Shown: piece after piece, positions 40,859 through 50,744 of the stretch
Numbering within the stretch: position 1 is the stretch's first letter
Layout: every line of letters begins with the position of its first letter
Assembly (NCBI RefSeq): GCF_900089455.2
Contig: NZ_LT907988.1
Coordinates: 1,674,001-1,738,000, forward strand
Length of the DNA: 64,000 bases
DNA from: Orrella dioscoreae
GTDB lineage: Bacteria > Pseudomonadota > Gammaproteobacteria > Burkholderiales > Burkholderiaceae_B
Direction of reading: 5' to 3'
Made by a program: the position numbers and the translations under genes
Notes under the pieces: model-generated
What the model was told of the DNA's origin: nothing
Databases searched by the model: none
Seen by the model: the letters and a program-made list of their open reading frames with translations, nothing else

Positions 40859-40864
40859 TATAAT
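40859..40864 (+). promoter_or_regulatory. -10 element before the ZIP transporter gene
   Basis: A perfect TATAAT lies 38 bases before the ATG in the A/T-rich GTAACAATATAATGTTCC. There is no matching -35. The flanking AACA/TGTT arms are not a Zur-type palindrome. Confidence 0.45.
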
Positions 40865-40901
40865 GTTCCAGCTTTCCCTTCCAACCTGGTCCTGATTCCC
40901 C

Positions 40902-41768
40902 ATGCTTGCCTGGTCCGTGCTGGCCGCCATCACTGGCGGCTTGCTGGCGCTGTTCATTGCGCGCTGGCTGACGTTGAACGTCTTTTCCCGTTATCTCCAT
41001 CACATGGTCAGCCTGTCGGTGGGGGTGCTGCTGGGGGTCTCCCTGCTGCACCTGCTGCCCGAGGCCTTCGAGACCGGGCCCGGGCCGCACACCCTGTTTC
41101 CCTTGATGCTGGCCGCGCTGGTGGGGTTCTTCATTCTCGAGAAGATCGCCTTGCTGCGGCACAGCCATCACCACGAGGGCGACGGACATCACCATCATGC
41201 CGGCCATGACCGCCACGAGGCAGGGCGCGGCGGTGTGCTGATCCTGGTGGGCAGCTCGCTGCACAATCTGTGCGATGGCGTGCTGATCGCGGCGGCCTTC
41301 CTGGTCGACCCGATCCTGGGCGTGCTGACGGCGGCGTCCATCATCCTGCACGAGGTGCCGCACAAGCTGAGCGATTTCGTGGTGCTGATGAACGCGGGCC
41401 TGTCGCGCGAGCGCGCCTTCGGCCTCATCCTGTTCTCCAGCCTGTGTTCCGCCATCGGCGCGGTGCTGGGCACGCTGCTGCTGGCACAGGCGCAGTCCTG
41501 GCTGCCCTACCTGCTGGTGGTGGCCGCCAGCAGCTTCCTGTACATCGCCATCGCCGACCTGATGCCGCAGATGCACGAGCGCGTCAGCCTGCGCGACGCG
41601 GGGCCCCAGCTGGCCCTGGTCGCCCTTGGCGTCGCGCTGATCTACAGCGTGACAGTCTTCGTGCACCACGGCCATGATCATGGTCCGGGGCAGGGCCAGG
41701 GTCACGAATCAGGCCATGATCACGATCACGGCCACAGCCAAGGCCATGGTCAAGGCCATGGTCACTAA
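40902..41768 (+). CDS. ZIP-family metal transporter with His-rich loop and tail
   Basis: The 288-residue membrane protein has about eight helices. The metal-path helices carry HNLCDGVLIAAAF and HEVPHKLSDF. A His-rich cytoplasmic loop (about 86-105) and a C-terminal tail of repeated GH, DH and QGH units (about 255-288) probably bind Zn2+. Members import zinc or other divalent cations. It is convergent with htpX across a shared terminator. Confidence 0.9.
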   Translation: MLAWSVLAAITGGLLALFIARWLTLNVFSRYLHHMVSLSVGVLLGVSLLHLLPEAFETGPGPHTLFPLMLAALVGFFILEKIALLRHSHHHEGDGHHHHAGHDRHEAGRGGVLILVGSSLHNLCDGVLIAAAFLVDPILGVLTAASIILHEVPHKLSDFVVLMNAGLSRERAFGLILFSSLCSAIGAVLGTLLLAQAQSWLPYLLVVAASSFLYIAIADLMPQMHERVSLRDAGPQLALVALGVALIYSVTVFVHHGHDHGPGQGQGHESGHDHDHGHSQGHGQGHGH

Positions 41769-41796
41769 GCCACGCAACGCGACACGCAACAAAAAG

Positions 41797-41824
41797 AAAA
41801 CCGGGCCACAGGCCCGGTTTTTTT
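41797..41824. terminator. Bidirectional terminator between the ZIP gene and htpX
   Basis: AAAACCGGGCC (41797-41807), loop ACA, GGCCCGGTTTT (41811-41821), with further T and A on the two sides, serves both convergent genes. Confidence 0.9.
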
Positions 41825-41889
41825 CCATTCAGGGCACCGCGGAGCCGGCTTTGCCGGTCCGCCCGTGCCGCCCTTCGTGGGGAACCTCT

Positions 41890-42765
41890 TTACCGCAGAT
41901 TCTGCAGCGCGTGGATGCGGGCCGGAATCGGCGGGTGGGTGGAGAACAGCGCGCTGATGGCGCGGCCGCCGCTGATGCCCGAGGCCTGGAAGGCCTTCGG
42001 CAGTTCACCCGGCTCCACGCCGCCCAGGCGGGCCAGGGCGCGGATCATGGGCTCGCGGGCGCCCATCAGGTGGGCGGCGCCGGCGTCGGCGCGGAATTCG
42101 CGCTGGCGCGAGAACCAGGCCACGATGATGGAGGCCAGCACGCCGAAGGCGATTTCACAGACGATGACGGTGGCGAAATAGCCGATGCCGCCGCCGCGTT
42201 CGTTCTTCAGCACCACGCGATCGACGAAATAGCCGACCACCCGCGCCAGGAAGACCACGAAGGTGTTGACCACGCCCTGGATCAGGGTGAGGGTGACCAT
42301 GTCGCCGTTGGCGATGTGGGCCACTTCGTGCGCCAGCACCGCGGCCACTTCCTCTTCGGTCATGCTTTCCAGCAGGCCCGTGGAGACGGCGACCAGCGAG
42401 CTGTTCTTGAAGGCGCCGGTGGCGAAGGCATTGGGTTCGCCGTCATAGATGGCGACTTCCGGCCGGCCGACGCCGGCGCGGTCGGCCAGTTGATGCACGG
42501 TTTCCAGCAGCCACATTTCACGCGCGCCGTTGGGCGCCTGCGGGTCGATGACGCGTGCGCCGGTGCTCCACTTGGCCATCGGCTTGCTGATGAGCAGCGA
42601 GAAGATGGCGCCGGTGAAGCCGATGACGGCCGAGAAGATCAGCAGCATCTGGATGTCCAGGCCCTGCTGCGTGATAAAGCGGTTGACACCCAGGATGTGC
42701 AGGGTCGCGCTCAGCACGACCATGACGGCCAGGTTGGTGAGGAGGAATAGGACGATGCGCTTCAT
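41890..42765 (-). CDS. htpX: Membrane protease HtpX
   Basis: The 291-residue M48 zinc protease has two N-terminal membrane helices, the HEVAH motif (146-150) and two further hydrophobic segments after it. NAFATG and the RARE-type start [15 protein letters not shown] are typical of HtpX. It degrades misfolded membrane proteins. It is divergent from the EamA gene across 160 bases. Confidence 0.95.
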   Translation of the reverse strand: MKRIVLFLLTNLAVMVVLSATLHILGVNRFITQQGLDIQMLLIFSAVIGFTGAIFSLLISKPMAKWSTGARVIDPQAPNGAREMWLLETVHQLADRAGVGRPEVAIYDGEPNAFATGAFKNSSLVAVSTGLLESMTEEEVAAVLAHEVAHIANGDMVTLTLIQGVVNTFVVFLARVVGYFVDRVVLKNERGGGIGYFATVIVCEIAFGVLASIIVAWFSRQREFRADAGAAHLMGAREPMIRALARLGGVEPGELPKAFQASGISGGRAISALFSTHPPIPARIHALQNLR

Positions 42766-42925
42766 GCTGAGTAATCCCCGTTTGTGAATCTATGGTTCGG
42801 AGCTTGGATCGGCCGCTGCCATGGCGGTTCCCGCGAGGACTCTTATATGAGGGCAGCCGGCCGGGCGACAAGGGGGGAGTATAGTAGCGGTTCTGTTCAT
42901 ATTCCGGCCGGTTTCCCTTTTCCCC

Positions 42926-43822
42926 ATGCAGGCTCTCTGGATGCTCCTTGCCTCGGCGATGTTCGCTGTCATGGGCACGTTCGTGAAACTGGCGGGTGAG
43001 CATGGCGCCAGCCTGCCGCAGGTGGTGCTGTTCAGGGGGCTCCCTTCGGTCTTCCTGCTCCTGGCCTGGGCCCGCTGGGCCGGCCATCCCATCCTTCCCA
43101 AGCAATGGCGCCCGCACCTGTGGCGCAACCTGGCCGGCGTCTCGTCGATGTGGCTGGGCTTCATCGCCATTTCCAGCCTGCCGCTGTCCACCGCCACCAG
43201 CCTGAACTACACGGCGCCGCTCTTCATCGCGGGATGGATGCTGGGCTGGGGCGGCACCGGGCGCGATGGCTGGCGCATCGCCGCGGTCATCATCGGTTTC
43301 CTGGGCGTGCTGACGGTGCTGCGTCCCAGCGTGACCGGCGACCAATGGCTGCCAGCCTTGCTGGGCCTGTGCGCGGGCGCCTTGTCCGCCGTGGCCATGA
43401 TGCAGATCCGCGAACTCGGCCGCCTGGGCGAGGCCGAATGGCGCACCGTGCTGTTCTTCTCGGTCGCGGTCTGTCTCAGCAGCGCCGTCGGCGTGGCACT
43501 GGTCGGCTGGGGCAATCCGGATACCCTGGGCATCGTCTCGCTGGTGGGCGTGGGCCTCTCGGGCATGGTCGGGCAGCTTGCCATGACGCGCGCCTTCGGC
43601 CTGGGCTCGGCGCTGCTGACGGCGGCGCTGCAATACACCACCATCATCTTCGCGGCGCTGATGGGCGCCTGGGTGTGGCACGACATGCCCGACATGCTGG
43701 CCTGGATCGGCATGCTGTGCATCATTGCGGCGGGCCTGCTGTCGATCTGGCGCACCATGCGCGAAACCCGCGAGGCCGTGCGCCGCGCGGCCAGGCAGGC
43801 GACCTCGGCCGCCAAGCCCTGA
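42926..43822 (+). CDS. EamA/DMT-superfamily transporter
   Basis: The 298-residue protein has ten predicted membrane helices in two EamA repeats, with the typical start MQALWMLLASAMFAVMGTFVKLA and the motif SLPLSTATSLNYTAPLF. The substrate is unknown; relatives export amino acids or metabolites. A -10-like TATAGT lies at 42880-42885. The C terminus is basic. Confidence 0.88.
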   Translation: MQALWMLLASAMFAVMGTFVKLAGEHGASLPQVVLFRGLPSVFLLLAWARWAGHPILPKQWRPHLWRNLAGVSSMWLGFIAISSLPLSTATSLNYTAPLFIAGWMLGWGGTGRDGWRIAAVIIGFLGVLTVLRPSVTGDQWLPALLGLCAGALSAVAMMQIRELGRLGEAEWRTVLFFSVAVCLSSAVGVALVGWGNPDTLGIVSLVGVGLSGMVGQLAMTRAFGLGSALLTAALQYTTIIFAALMGAWVWHDMPDMLAWIGMLCIIAAGLLSIWRTMRETREAVRRAARQATSAAKP

Positions 43823-43835
43823 ATCGCGGCCGTCC

Positions 43836-44591
43836 CTAGGGGGCGGGCGTGACCTCGCGTTGCCCGTCGGCATCCACCTGGCGATAGCGCGCCTGCAGCA
43901 GGCGCGCATTGCCGCCTTCGATGCGAAAACCGTTGCCGGACTCCCCTTGCCGCACTTCGAAGGCGAAGGGCTGCCTGTGCCCGTCGAGGCTGGCGGTGGC
44001 CAGGCAGCCGCGCACGCGTGCCTGCTTGAGGTATCCCAGTTCCTGGATCGACTCGAATTCAGTCAGCAGGTAATTGGGCCGGCTGTCCCTGCGTAGCATG
44101 GGATTCGCCTGCAGGGTCCGGCTTTCGGCGGTGTGCAGCGCGCTGCGCAGGGTCTTCACCACGGCGTCGTCGTCGCAGGCGGGCGGCACGCGCGCCGGCT
44201 GCAGGAACCAGACCAGGCCGGCGGCCAGCACGGCGACGCCGCCGGCGATCAGCCAGGGGCGATGGCGCTGGTGCCACGGCGTGGCGCGGATCCGCTCGGC
44301 TTCCTCGCGGTCGAATTGCTCGAACAGGCAGTCCTCGTATTCGTCCAGCGCCTGCACGCGCGTGGCGTTCGAGGCGAAGGCCGCATCCCGCAGGCTGACT
44401 TCCTCCATCTCCTCCATTTCCTCGTCCGTGACGATGTTCTCGCCAGCCAGCCAGAACAGGGCCGAGCCCAGGGAGTCGAAGGGTTCGGACGTGGCGTGCG
44501 CCAAGCGCGCCCGCGCTGCGTCGTGATGGCTGGCGGTGATGACGCCGTCGGCCAGGAGCGTGTCGAGGAAGGGAGTCGAGAGTGTCGTCAT
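43836..44591 (-). CDS. Unknown protein with single central membrane helix
   Basis: I do not recognise this 251-residue protein. Residues 1-120 are acidic and helical (EEMEEMEE run). One membrane helix, WLIAGGVAVLAAGLVWFL, is at about 129-146, followed by a soluble, probably periplasmic domain with two cysteines. The order suggests a cytoplasmic N terminus. ATG 44591 is chosen; ATG 44630 is possible, and neither has a ribosome site. It is convergent with the EamA gene and lies downstream of the Rieske gene's terminator. Confidence 0.7.
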   Translation of the reverse strand: MTTLSTPFLDTLLADGVITASHHDAARARLAHATSEPFDSLGSALFWLAGENIVTDEEMEEMEEVSLRDAAFASNATRVQALDEYEDCLFEQFDREEAERIRATPWHQRHRPWLIAGGVAVLAAGLVWFLQPARVPPACDDDAVVKTLRSALHTAESRTLQANPMLRRDSRPNYLLTEFESIQELGYLKQARVRGCLATASLDGHRQPFAFEVRQGESGNGFRIEGGNARLLQARYRQVDADGQREVTPAP

Positions 44592-44652
44592 CGGCGGCGG
44601 GCGGTGGGCGGTGGGGTGTCGGGGCTTCATTATGCCGTTGCGGCGTCCGCGC

Positions 44653-44683
44653 AAAAAAAAGTGGCGGCCCCGTGGGCCGCCAC
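44653..44683 (-). terminator. Intrinsic terminator of the Rieske oxygenase gene
   Basis: Perfect ten-pair stem GTGGCGGCCC (44661-44670) / GGGCCGCCAC (44674-44683); reading the minus strand it is followed by T8 (44653-44660). Confidence 0.93.
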
Positions 44684-44709
44684 TTTCACTGCGACAGGGC
44701 GAACGCGCG

Positions 44710-45873
44710 TCAGCCCGGGTCCGTCGGTTCCTGCATGACGCGCCGATACCATTCGTGGAAGTGCTGCATGCCGTCTTCCATGGGGGACTGGTAGGGGCCG
44801 GCTTCGGTGACGCCACGTTCCATCAGCGCCTTGCGGCCCGCGTCCATGCGCTCGGCGATCTCGTCGTCCTCGACGGCCGTCTCCATGTAGGCGGCGCGGT
44901 GCGCCTCGACGAATTCGCGTTCGAAGGCCGCGATTTCCTCGGGGTAGTAGAACTCCACCACGTTGACCGTTTCCTGCGGGCCCTTGGGGTACAGCGTCGA
45001 GAGCACCAGCACGTGCGGATACAGCTCGATCATGTGGGTCGGGAAGTAGGTGACCCAGATCGCGCCGAAGTCGGGCGCCTGGCCGTCGCGGTATTGCAGC
45101 AGCTTGTCGTGCCACATGCGATAGACGTCGGAGCCCGGCTGGCCCAGCGCCTGGTGCACGCCCACGCGCTGCAGGCTGAACCAGTCGCCCATCTCCCAGC
45201 TGAGGTCGTCGCAGGTGACGAACTTGCCCAGGCCGGGGTGGAAGGGGCCGACGTGGTAATCCTCGAGGTAGACCTCGATGAAGGTCTTCCAGTTGTAGTT
45301 GCAGGGGTGGATCTCGACGTGGTCCAGCACGTAGTCCGAGAAATCGAACTCGGGCCGGCCGAAGAGCGTGCGCAGGTCATGCGACGGATCGCGCGGCCCT
45401 TCGAACATCAAGCCGTGGCAATCCTTCACCGGGAAGCGCTGCAGGTCCAGGCACGGGGAGCTGTCGAACTGGGGCGCGCCCAGCAGCGTGCCCTGCTTGT
45501 CGTAGGTCCAGCGGTGCAGCGGGCAGACGATGTTGCCGCCCGTCGCGCGCAGGTTGCCGCTGATGTGCTTCGCGTCGGCGCCCGTGACATCGGCCGTCGA
45601 GCCGCCCAGCATGAGGGCCTGGCGGTGGCGACAGACGTTGGACAGCAATTCCACGCCTTGCGGGTTGCGCACGAGCACGCGCCCCCCACCTTCGTGATGC
45701 AGGGTGCGCCAGTCGCCGACCTCGGGCACGTTGCGGGCGTGACCGACATACTGCGAAGATTGCTTGAAAATGAGTTCCTGCTCGCGAGCCAGGCGGGCTT
45801 CGTCAAAGTAGGCAGTGACGGGTAGCTGGGTGCGAGCTGGCGCCAGGTGCGCCATCCGACCAATGTCGGTCAT
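44710..45873 (-). CDS. Rieske-type ring-hydroxylating oxygenase alpha subunit
   Basis: The 387-residue protein has a Rieske 2Fe-2S site C81-x-H83 ... C117-xx-H120 and a mononuclear-iron site E204-D-Y-H207-x4-H212 in a SRPBCC-type catalytic domain. The middle of the Rieske motif is 33 residues, about twice the usual spacing. The catalytic motif resembles choline- or betaine-type demethylases as much as aromatic dioxygenases, so the substrate is open. No reductase or ferredoxin gene is adjacent. GGAGGGA precedes ATG 45873. Its leader holds an attenuator-like structure. Confidence 0.88.
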   Translation of the reverse strand: MTDIGRMAHLAPARTQLPVTAYFDEARLAREQELIFKQSSQYVGHARNVPEVGDWRTLHHEGGGRVLVRNPQGVELLSNVCRHRQALMLGGSTADVTGADAKHISGNLRATGGNIVCPLHRWTYDKQGTLLGAPQFDSSPCLDLQRFPVKDCHGLMFEGPRDPSHDLRTLFGRPEFDFSDYVLDHVEIHPCNYNWKTFIEVYLEDYHVGPFHPGLGKFVTCDDLSWEMGDWFSLQRVGVHQALGQPGSDVYRMWHDKLLQYRDGQAPDFGAIWVTYFPTHMIELYPHVLVLSTLYPKGPQETVNVVEFYYPEEIAAFEREFVEAHRAAYMETAVEDDEIAERMDAGRKALMERGVTEAGPYQSPMEDGMQHFHEWYRRVMQEPTDPG

Positions 45874-45891
45874 GATTCCCTCCGCACGGAT

Positions 45892-45965
45892 AAAAAAGCC
45901 AGGACGTCCAAGGTCCTGGCGCGAAGAAAAATCGGTCCGGCCGATCATCTAAAGGTCATATTCTA
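45892..45965 (-). promoter_or_regulatory. Leader of the Rieske gene: -10 element and two terminator-like hairpins
   Basis: Reading the minus strand, TAGAAT (45965-45960) is followed by hairpin ATCGG/CCGAT (45945-45931) with T4, then GCCAGGAC/GTCCTGGC (45920-45898) with T6 (45897-45892), then the GGAGGGA ribosome site and ATG 45873. The second hairpin could simply terminate the upstream acyltransferase gene, whose stop is 136 bases away, or act as an attenuator if the -10 is real. No good -35 is seen. Confidence 0.5.
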
Positions 45966-46055
45966 CCCTATATCCCCTCTTGGGACCGGTACGGGCGCGC
46001 AAGGTTTGACCACGAACAAGTCCGCGCTGGCGCCCCCGGCAAACCGGGGCCGGCG

Positions 46056-47138
46056 TCAGACGAAACGGCGCATGAGCGGCAGCCTTTGCATCAGCCAGAT
46101 GCTGCCCGCCGACAGCCCGAAAATGACCACGGCCGCGAAGGGAATGGCCCAGGCGGGGGCGATGCCGTTGTCATAGAGCGGGCTGCGTTGCGCCAGGTCG
46201 ATGAATACCGGATGGATGAGGTAGATGCCGAAGGTCAGCGGCGCCAGCAGCACCAGGCGGGGCAGGGCGGGCGTGGCCAGGATCAGCTGGAACACCGCCA
46301 GCGACATGAAGGGCACCGTGATGCTGAAGTAGTCGTAGAAATAGAAGTTCAGCCTCTGCGAGGTCGACAGCGCATAGACGCCCAGGGCCGTGATGGCGAT
46401 GCTGGCCGCCAGCACCCAGCCCGGCCGTGGCAGGGACAGCGAGCCTTCGTAGATCATCCGTCCCGCCACGAAATAACCCAGGTAGGGCACGAACCAGGCG
46501 AGGAAGAAGCCGTAGCCCTGGCCCGTCAGGTGGCGATACAGCGCGTCCACGATCGCGATCGCCAGGGTGACCATGACACAAGCCAGGCGGCGTCGCACCG
46601 ACAGCTTGCCGTACAGCTCACGCACGAAAGGGGCGAAAAGATAGAGCCCGACGATCATGTAGAGGTACCAGAGGTGGTAGTACGGCCGTCCTTCGGTCAG
46701 GCGGCGCAGCCAGGCCATCGGCTCGTGCGGCGTGCCGTCCAGATGTTCGAGCGTCACCGTCCAGGCCAGGTAGAAGACCGTCCAGAACACCAGCGGCAGC
46801 AGGATGCGCGCGCTGCGGCGCAGATAGAAGCGGGGGATGCCCTCGGGCCGGGCGGGCGCCAGCAGGAGGGCGCCGCTGATCATCACGAAAACCGGCACGC
46901 ACCAGCGCACGGCGGAGTCGTACAGGTTGGCGCTGACCCAGCCGGCCGTGCCATAGGGCTCGGTCGAGGAGACGGGGACCGCCGCGCAATGCAGCAGGAC
47001 CACGGCCAGCGCCGCGATCCAGCGGGCGGCATCCAGCTGCGCCAGTCGGGGGTCGGGAGGGATGCTCGACGGCGTCGTGTCGGGAGCGGTGGATGACGGG
47101 GCCGCGGCGGACGCGGGCCTGACGTGGGGAAACCTCAT
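46056..47138 (-). CDS. Acyltransferase family 3 membrane protein
   Basis: The 360-residue protein has about ten membrane helices and the acyltransferase-3 pattern: LDAARWIAALAVVLLHCA with the catalytic-type histidine in the first helix, RRSARILLPLVFW, and FGIYLIHP at the end. Such enzymes acetylate or succinylate surface glycans. The target is unknown. The N-terminal 30 residues are Pro/Ser/Ala-rich and the start could be later. It is divergent from xseB. Confidence 0.88.
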   Translation of the reverse strand: MRFPHVRPASAAAPSSTAPDTTPSSIPPDPRLAQLDAARWIAALAVVLLHCAAVPVSSTEPYGTAGWVSANLYDSAVRWCVPVFVMISGALLLAPARPEGIPRFYLRRSARILLPLVFWTVFYLAWTVTLEHLDGTPHEPMAWLRRLTEGRPYYHLWYLYMIVGLYLFAPFVRELYGKLSVRRRLACVMVTLAIAIVDALYRHLTGQGYGFFLAWFVPYLGYFVAGRMIYEGSLSLPRPGWVLAASIAITALGVYALSTSQRLNFYFYDYFSITVPFMSLAVFQLILATPALPRLVLLAPLTFGIYLIHPVFIDLAQRSPLYDNGIAPAWAIPFAAVVIFGLSAGSIWLMQRLPLMRRFV

Positions 47139-47390
47139 GGATGGCGAAAGATGTAGCTTGGCTGCGGGCCACCATAGCAGCGCGGGCGGTGCCGGACTGT
47201 TTCCAGGCGTTAGCCATTCCTGCCGCCCTGGGGGCGGGGAATGGCCAGGCCAAGGGCGGCTTTGCCCCGGTGCGGATGGCGCCGGGTTAACTCTGTTGCA
47301 ATTGCGCCGGTGCCGGGTCCCCGGTCGCGGGCAGGGCAGGCTGGACAGTTCTCGTACAATGAAAGGCTTGTATCAAAACGACGCAGTGTC

Positions 47391-47672
47391 ATGAAGACGG
47401 AGACCCGTTTGGCCGCAGCTTCCTCCCCCGGCGCCTTGCCGCTCCCGCAGGATTTCGAGACCGCCCTGGCTGAGCTTGAATCGCTCGTTGCCGCCATGGA
47501 AGACGGTTCCCAGCCGCTGGAGCAGTCCCTGGCCGCCTACAGGCGCGGCGTGGAGCTGTCCCGTGTGTGCCAGGAAAAACTGGCCCAGGCCGAGCAGCAG
47601 GTGAAGGTGCTCGAAGGCGAATTGCTGCGTCCGCTGGACGCTGGCGCACTGGGCGCGGGCGAGCCGCAATGA
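47391..47672 (+). CDS. xseB: Exodeoxyribonuclease VII small subunit
   Basis: The 93-residue protein contains the XseB core FETALAELESLVAAMEDGSQPLEQSLAAYRRGVEL. It is a helical hairpin that joins XseA to degrade single-stranded DNA. The ATG overlaps no gene, and a -10-like TACAAT is at 47355-47360. The stop overlaps ispA (ATGA), the usual xseB-ispA-dxs order. Confidence 0.96.
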   Translation: MKTETRLAAASSPGALPLPQDFETALAELESLVAAMEDGSQPLEQSLAAYRRGVELSRVCQEKLAQAEQQVKVLEGELLRPLDAGALGAGEPQ

Positions 47673-48580
47673 GAAGCGCCCCCCTGGATTTCCCGACCTG
47701 GATGCAGGATCGGATCGATCATGTCGAGGCTTGCCTGGATGGGTTGCTGCCCACGCCGGAGGAAGCGCCTGCGCGCCTGCACGAAGCCATGCGCTACGCC
47801 GTGCTGGGCGGCGGCAAGCGCGTGCGCGCGGCCATGGTCTATGCGGCAGGGCATGCCTGCACCAGCGGCGCCATGCCCGTGTCCGTGGGCACCGGCCTCG
47901 ATTGCGCCGCCGCGTCCATCGAGCTCATCCACGCCTATTCGCTGGTGCACGACGACCTGCCCTGCATGGACGACGACACCTTGCGCCGTGGCCGGCCCAC
48001 CGTGCACGTGCAGTTCGACGAGGCCACCGCCATGCTGGCGGGCGACGCCCTCCAACCCCTGGCCTTCGAGCTGCTCGCCGAAATGCCGATCGCGCCGGCG
48101 CTGGTGGTGCAGGCCTCGCGCGTGCTGGCGCGTGCGGCCGGGAGCCGCGGCATGGCCGGCGGCCAGGCCATCGATCTCTACAGCGTGGGGCAGTCCCTCA
48201 CGCGCGAGCAGCTCCAGACCATGCACAGCCTGAAGACCGGCGCCTTGCTGGTGGCCAGCGTCGCGCTGGGCGGCGTGGTGGCCGGCGCCAGCTCCAGCCA
48301 GCGCAATGCGCTGGATGATTACGCGGGGGCTGTCGGTTTGGCGTTCCAGGTGGTGGACGATATCCTGGACGTCACTGCCGACACGGCCAGCCTGGGCAAG
48401 ACCGCCGGCAAGGACGCCGCGGACAACAAGCCCACCTATGTCTCGCTGCTGGGCCTGGACGATGCCCGGGCGCTGGCCGAGAGCCTGCGCACCGACGCCC
48501 ATGCCGCCATCGCGCCGCTGGGCGAAGGCGCCAAGTACCTGGCCGCGTTGGCCGATTTCATCGTGCTCAGGGACCGCTGA
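47669..48580 (+). CDS. ispA: Farnesyl diphosphate synthase
   Basis: The 303-residue prenyltransferase condenses IPP with DMAPP and GPP. It has the first Asp-rich motif DDLPCMD, followed by RRGRPTVH, the lysine-bearing LKTGALL and the second Asp-rich motif DDILD. It is translationally coupled to xseB. Confidence 0.96.
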   Translation: MRSAPLDFPTWMQDRIDHVEACLDGLLPTPEEAPARLHEAMRYAVLGGGKRVRAAMVYAAGHACTSGAMPVSVGTGLDCAAASIELIHAYSLVHDDLPCMDDDTLRRGRPTVHVQFDEATAMLAGDALQPLAFELLAEMPIAPALVVQASRVLARAAGSRGMAGGQAIDLYSVGQSLTREQLQTMHSLKTGALLVASVALGGVVAGASSSQRNALDDYAGAVGLAFQVVDDILDVTADTASLGKTAGKDAADNKPTYVSLLGLDDARALAESLRTDAHAAIAPLGEGAKYLAALADFIVLRDR

Positions 48581-48658
48581 GCGGATACCTTGCACGCCGA
48601 ACCGCCCGCCTTGCCCAGCCTGGGCGCGGGGGTGAATGCTGAATAACCTTGTCATGCC

Positions 48659-50548
48659 ATGAAGACCGAATTGCTCGATCGCATCCAGTCGCCGGCCGAC
48701 CTGAAGTCGCTGGATCGCCGCGACCTGAAACAACTGGCCGATGAACTGCGTGGTTTCGTGCTGGACTCCGTGTCGCGCACGGGCGGCCATTTGTCCTCGA
48801 ACCTGGGCACCGTGGAGCTCGCCATCGCGCTGCACGCGGTGTTCGACACGCCGCATGACCGCATCGTCTGGGACGTGGGCCACCAGTCCTATCCGCACAA
48901 GATCCTCACCGGCAGGCGCGCCGAGATGGACCGCCTGCGCCAGGCGGGCGGCATCTCCGGCTTCCCGCGCCGCGCGGAGTCGCCCTACGACGCCTTCGGC
49001 ACCGCGCATTCGTCGACCTCGATCTCGGCCGCGCTGGGCATGGCCGTGGCCTCGCGCAACGCCGGCATCGAACGCCGCCACATCGCCGTGATCGGCGACG
49101 GCGCGATGTCCGCGGGCATGGCCTTCGAAGCCATGAACAACGCCGGCGTCACGCCCGACGTGAACCTGCTGGTGGTGCTGAACGACAACGACATGTCGAT
49201 TTCGCCGCCGGTGGGCGCGCTCAACCGCTATCTGGCGCGCCTCATGTCCGGCCGGTTCTATGCCGCCGCCCGCAATGTGGGCAAGGCCGTGCTGCAGCGC
49301 GTGCCGCCCATGCTCGAACTGGCGCGCCGGTTCGAGGAACACGCCAAGGGCATGGTCACGCCGGCCACGCTGTTCGAGGAGCTGGGCTTCAACTACGTCG
49401 GCCCCATCGATGGCCACGATCTCGACGCGTTGATGCCCACGCTGCAGAATCTCAGCGTGTTGCCGGGGCCGCAGTTCCTGCACGTGGTCACGCGCAAGGG
49501 GCAGGGCTACAAACTGGCCGAGGCCGATCCTGTGCTTTATCACGGTCCGGGCAAGTTCGATCCGGCCGTGGGCATCCAGCAGGCCAAGGCGCCTGCCCGC
49601 CGCACCTTCACGCAGGTGTTCGGGCAATGGCTGTGCGACATGGCCGCCCAGGACGACAAGCTGGTGGGCGTCACGCCCGCCATGCGCGAAGGCAGCGGCA
49701 TGGTCGAGTTCGAGCAGCGCTTCCCGGCGCGTTATTTCGACGTGGGCATAGCCGAACAGCACGCCGTGACCTTTGCCGCCGGCATCGCCTGCGAGGCGCA
49801 CAAGCCGGTGCTTGCCATCTATTCCACCTTCCTGCAGCGCGGCTATGACCAGCTGGTGCATGACGTCGCCCTGCAGAACCTGGATGTCACCTTCGCGCTG
49901 GACCGGGCAGGTCTCGTGGGCGCCGATGGCGCGACGCACGCGGGCAACTACGACATCGCGTTCCTGCGCTGCATCCCCAACATGGTCGTGGCCACGCCGT
50001 CCGACGAGCGCGAGACGCGCCTGCTTCTGAGCACCTGTTACCGTTATCCGGGACCTGCGTCGGTGCGTTATCCCCGTGGCGCGGGCTGTGGCGCCGAGCC
50101 CGGCACGGCGCTGGACGACGTGCCGCTGGGCAAGGGCGTGGTGCGCCGACAGGGCCGCCGCGTCGCCATCCTCGGCTTCGGCACTCTGGTGCAGGCGGCG
50201 CTGGCCGCTGCCGAGAACCTGGACGCCACCGTGGCAGACATGCGTTTCGTCAAGCCGCTGGACCAGGAACTGGTGCTGTCGCTGGCCGCCAGCCACGATG
50301 CGCTGGTGACCCTGGAAGAGGGCGCCATCATGGGCGGCGCGGGCAGCGCCGTCACCGAGGCCCTGAACGAAGCCGGCATCACCGTGCCCGTGCTGCAGCT
50401 GGGCCTGCCGGACCGCTTCATCGACCATGGCGAGCAGGGCAGCCTGCTGGCTGGCGTCGGCCTGGATGCCAAGGGCATCGAGGCGTCGATCCGCGCGCGT
50501 TACGCCGCCTTGCTCGAACCGTCGGCCCAGGACGGCCAGGCGGCCTGA
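48659..50548 (+). CDS. dxs: 1-deoxy-D-xylulose-5-phosphate synthase
   Basis: The 629-residue thiamine diphosphate enzyme makes DXP from pyruvate and glyceraldehyde 3-phosphate, the entry step of the MEP pathway. [36 protein letters not shown] (cofactor motif) and [17 protein letters not shown] (catalytic Glu region) are present. It follows ispA by 78 bases, and ispH lies 32 kb upstream. Confidence 0.98.
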   Translation: MKTELLDRIQSPADLKSLDRRDLKQLADELRGFVLDSVSRTGGHLSSNLGTVELAIALHAVFDTPHDRIVWDVGHQSYPHKILTGRRAEMDRLRQAGGISGFPRRAESPYDAFGTAHSSTSISAALGMAVASRNAGIERRHIAVIGDGAMSAGMAFEAMNNAGVTPDVNLLVVLNDNDMSISPPVGALNRYLARLMSGRFYAAARNVGKAVLQRVPPMLELARRFEEHAKGMVTPATLFEELGFNYVGPIDGHDLDALMPTLQNLSVLPGPQFLHVVTRKGQGYKLAEADPVLYHGPGKFDPAVGIQQAKAPARRTFTQVFGQWLCDMAAQDDKLVGVTPAMREGSGMVEFEQRFPARYFDVGIAEQHAVTFAAGIACEAHKPVLAIYSTFLQRGYDQLVHDVALQNLDVTFALDRAGLVGADGATHAGNYDIAFLRCIPNMVVATPSDERETRLLLSTCYRYPGPASVRYPRGAGCGAEPGTALDDVPLGKGVVRRQGRRVAILGFGTLVQAALAAAENLDATVADMRFVKPLDQELVLSLAASHDALVTLEEGAIMGGAGSAVTEALNEAGITVPVLQLGLPDRFIDHGEQGSLLAGVGLDAKGIEASIRARYAALLEPSAQDGQAA

Positions 50549-50744
50549 ATCCCGCGCCGTTGTTGTTTTCTTGCAGCCCCAGGCCCGCGTGGCCTGGGCT
50601 GGCGAGGCCGGAACCCGGGTTTCGCATTGGTGTCCAAAGGGTTTTTGAACGGTGCGCCCAGCGTTTGGGCGATAATCCCTCTCCAATCTTTTTGCGCAGG
50701 GCGCGTCCGCCGACATGCCGGCCGCGCGTGCACAGGTAAGCCAA

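Noticed and set aside
40848..40870. Possible Zur box before the ZIP transporter gene
   Set aside because: The AACA/TGTT arms are in the wrong order for a Zur palindrome and not symmetric; the match is explained by a TATAAT element.
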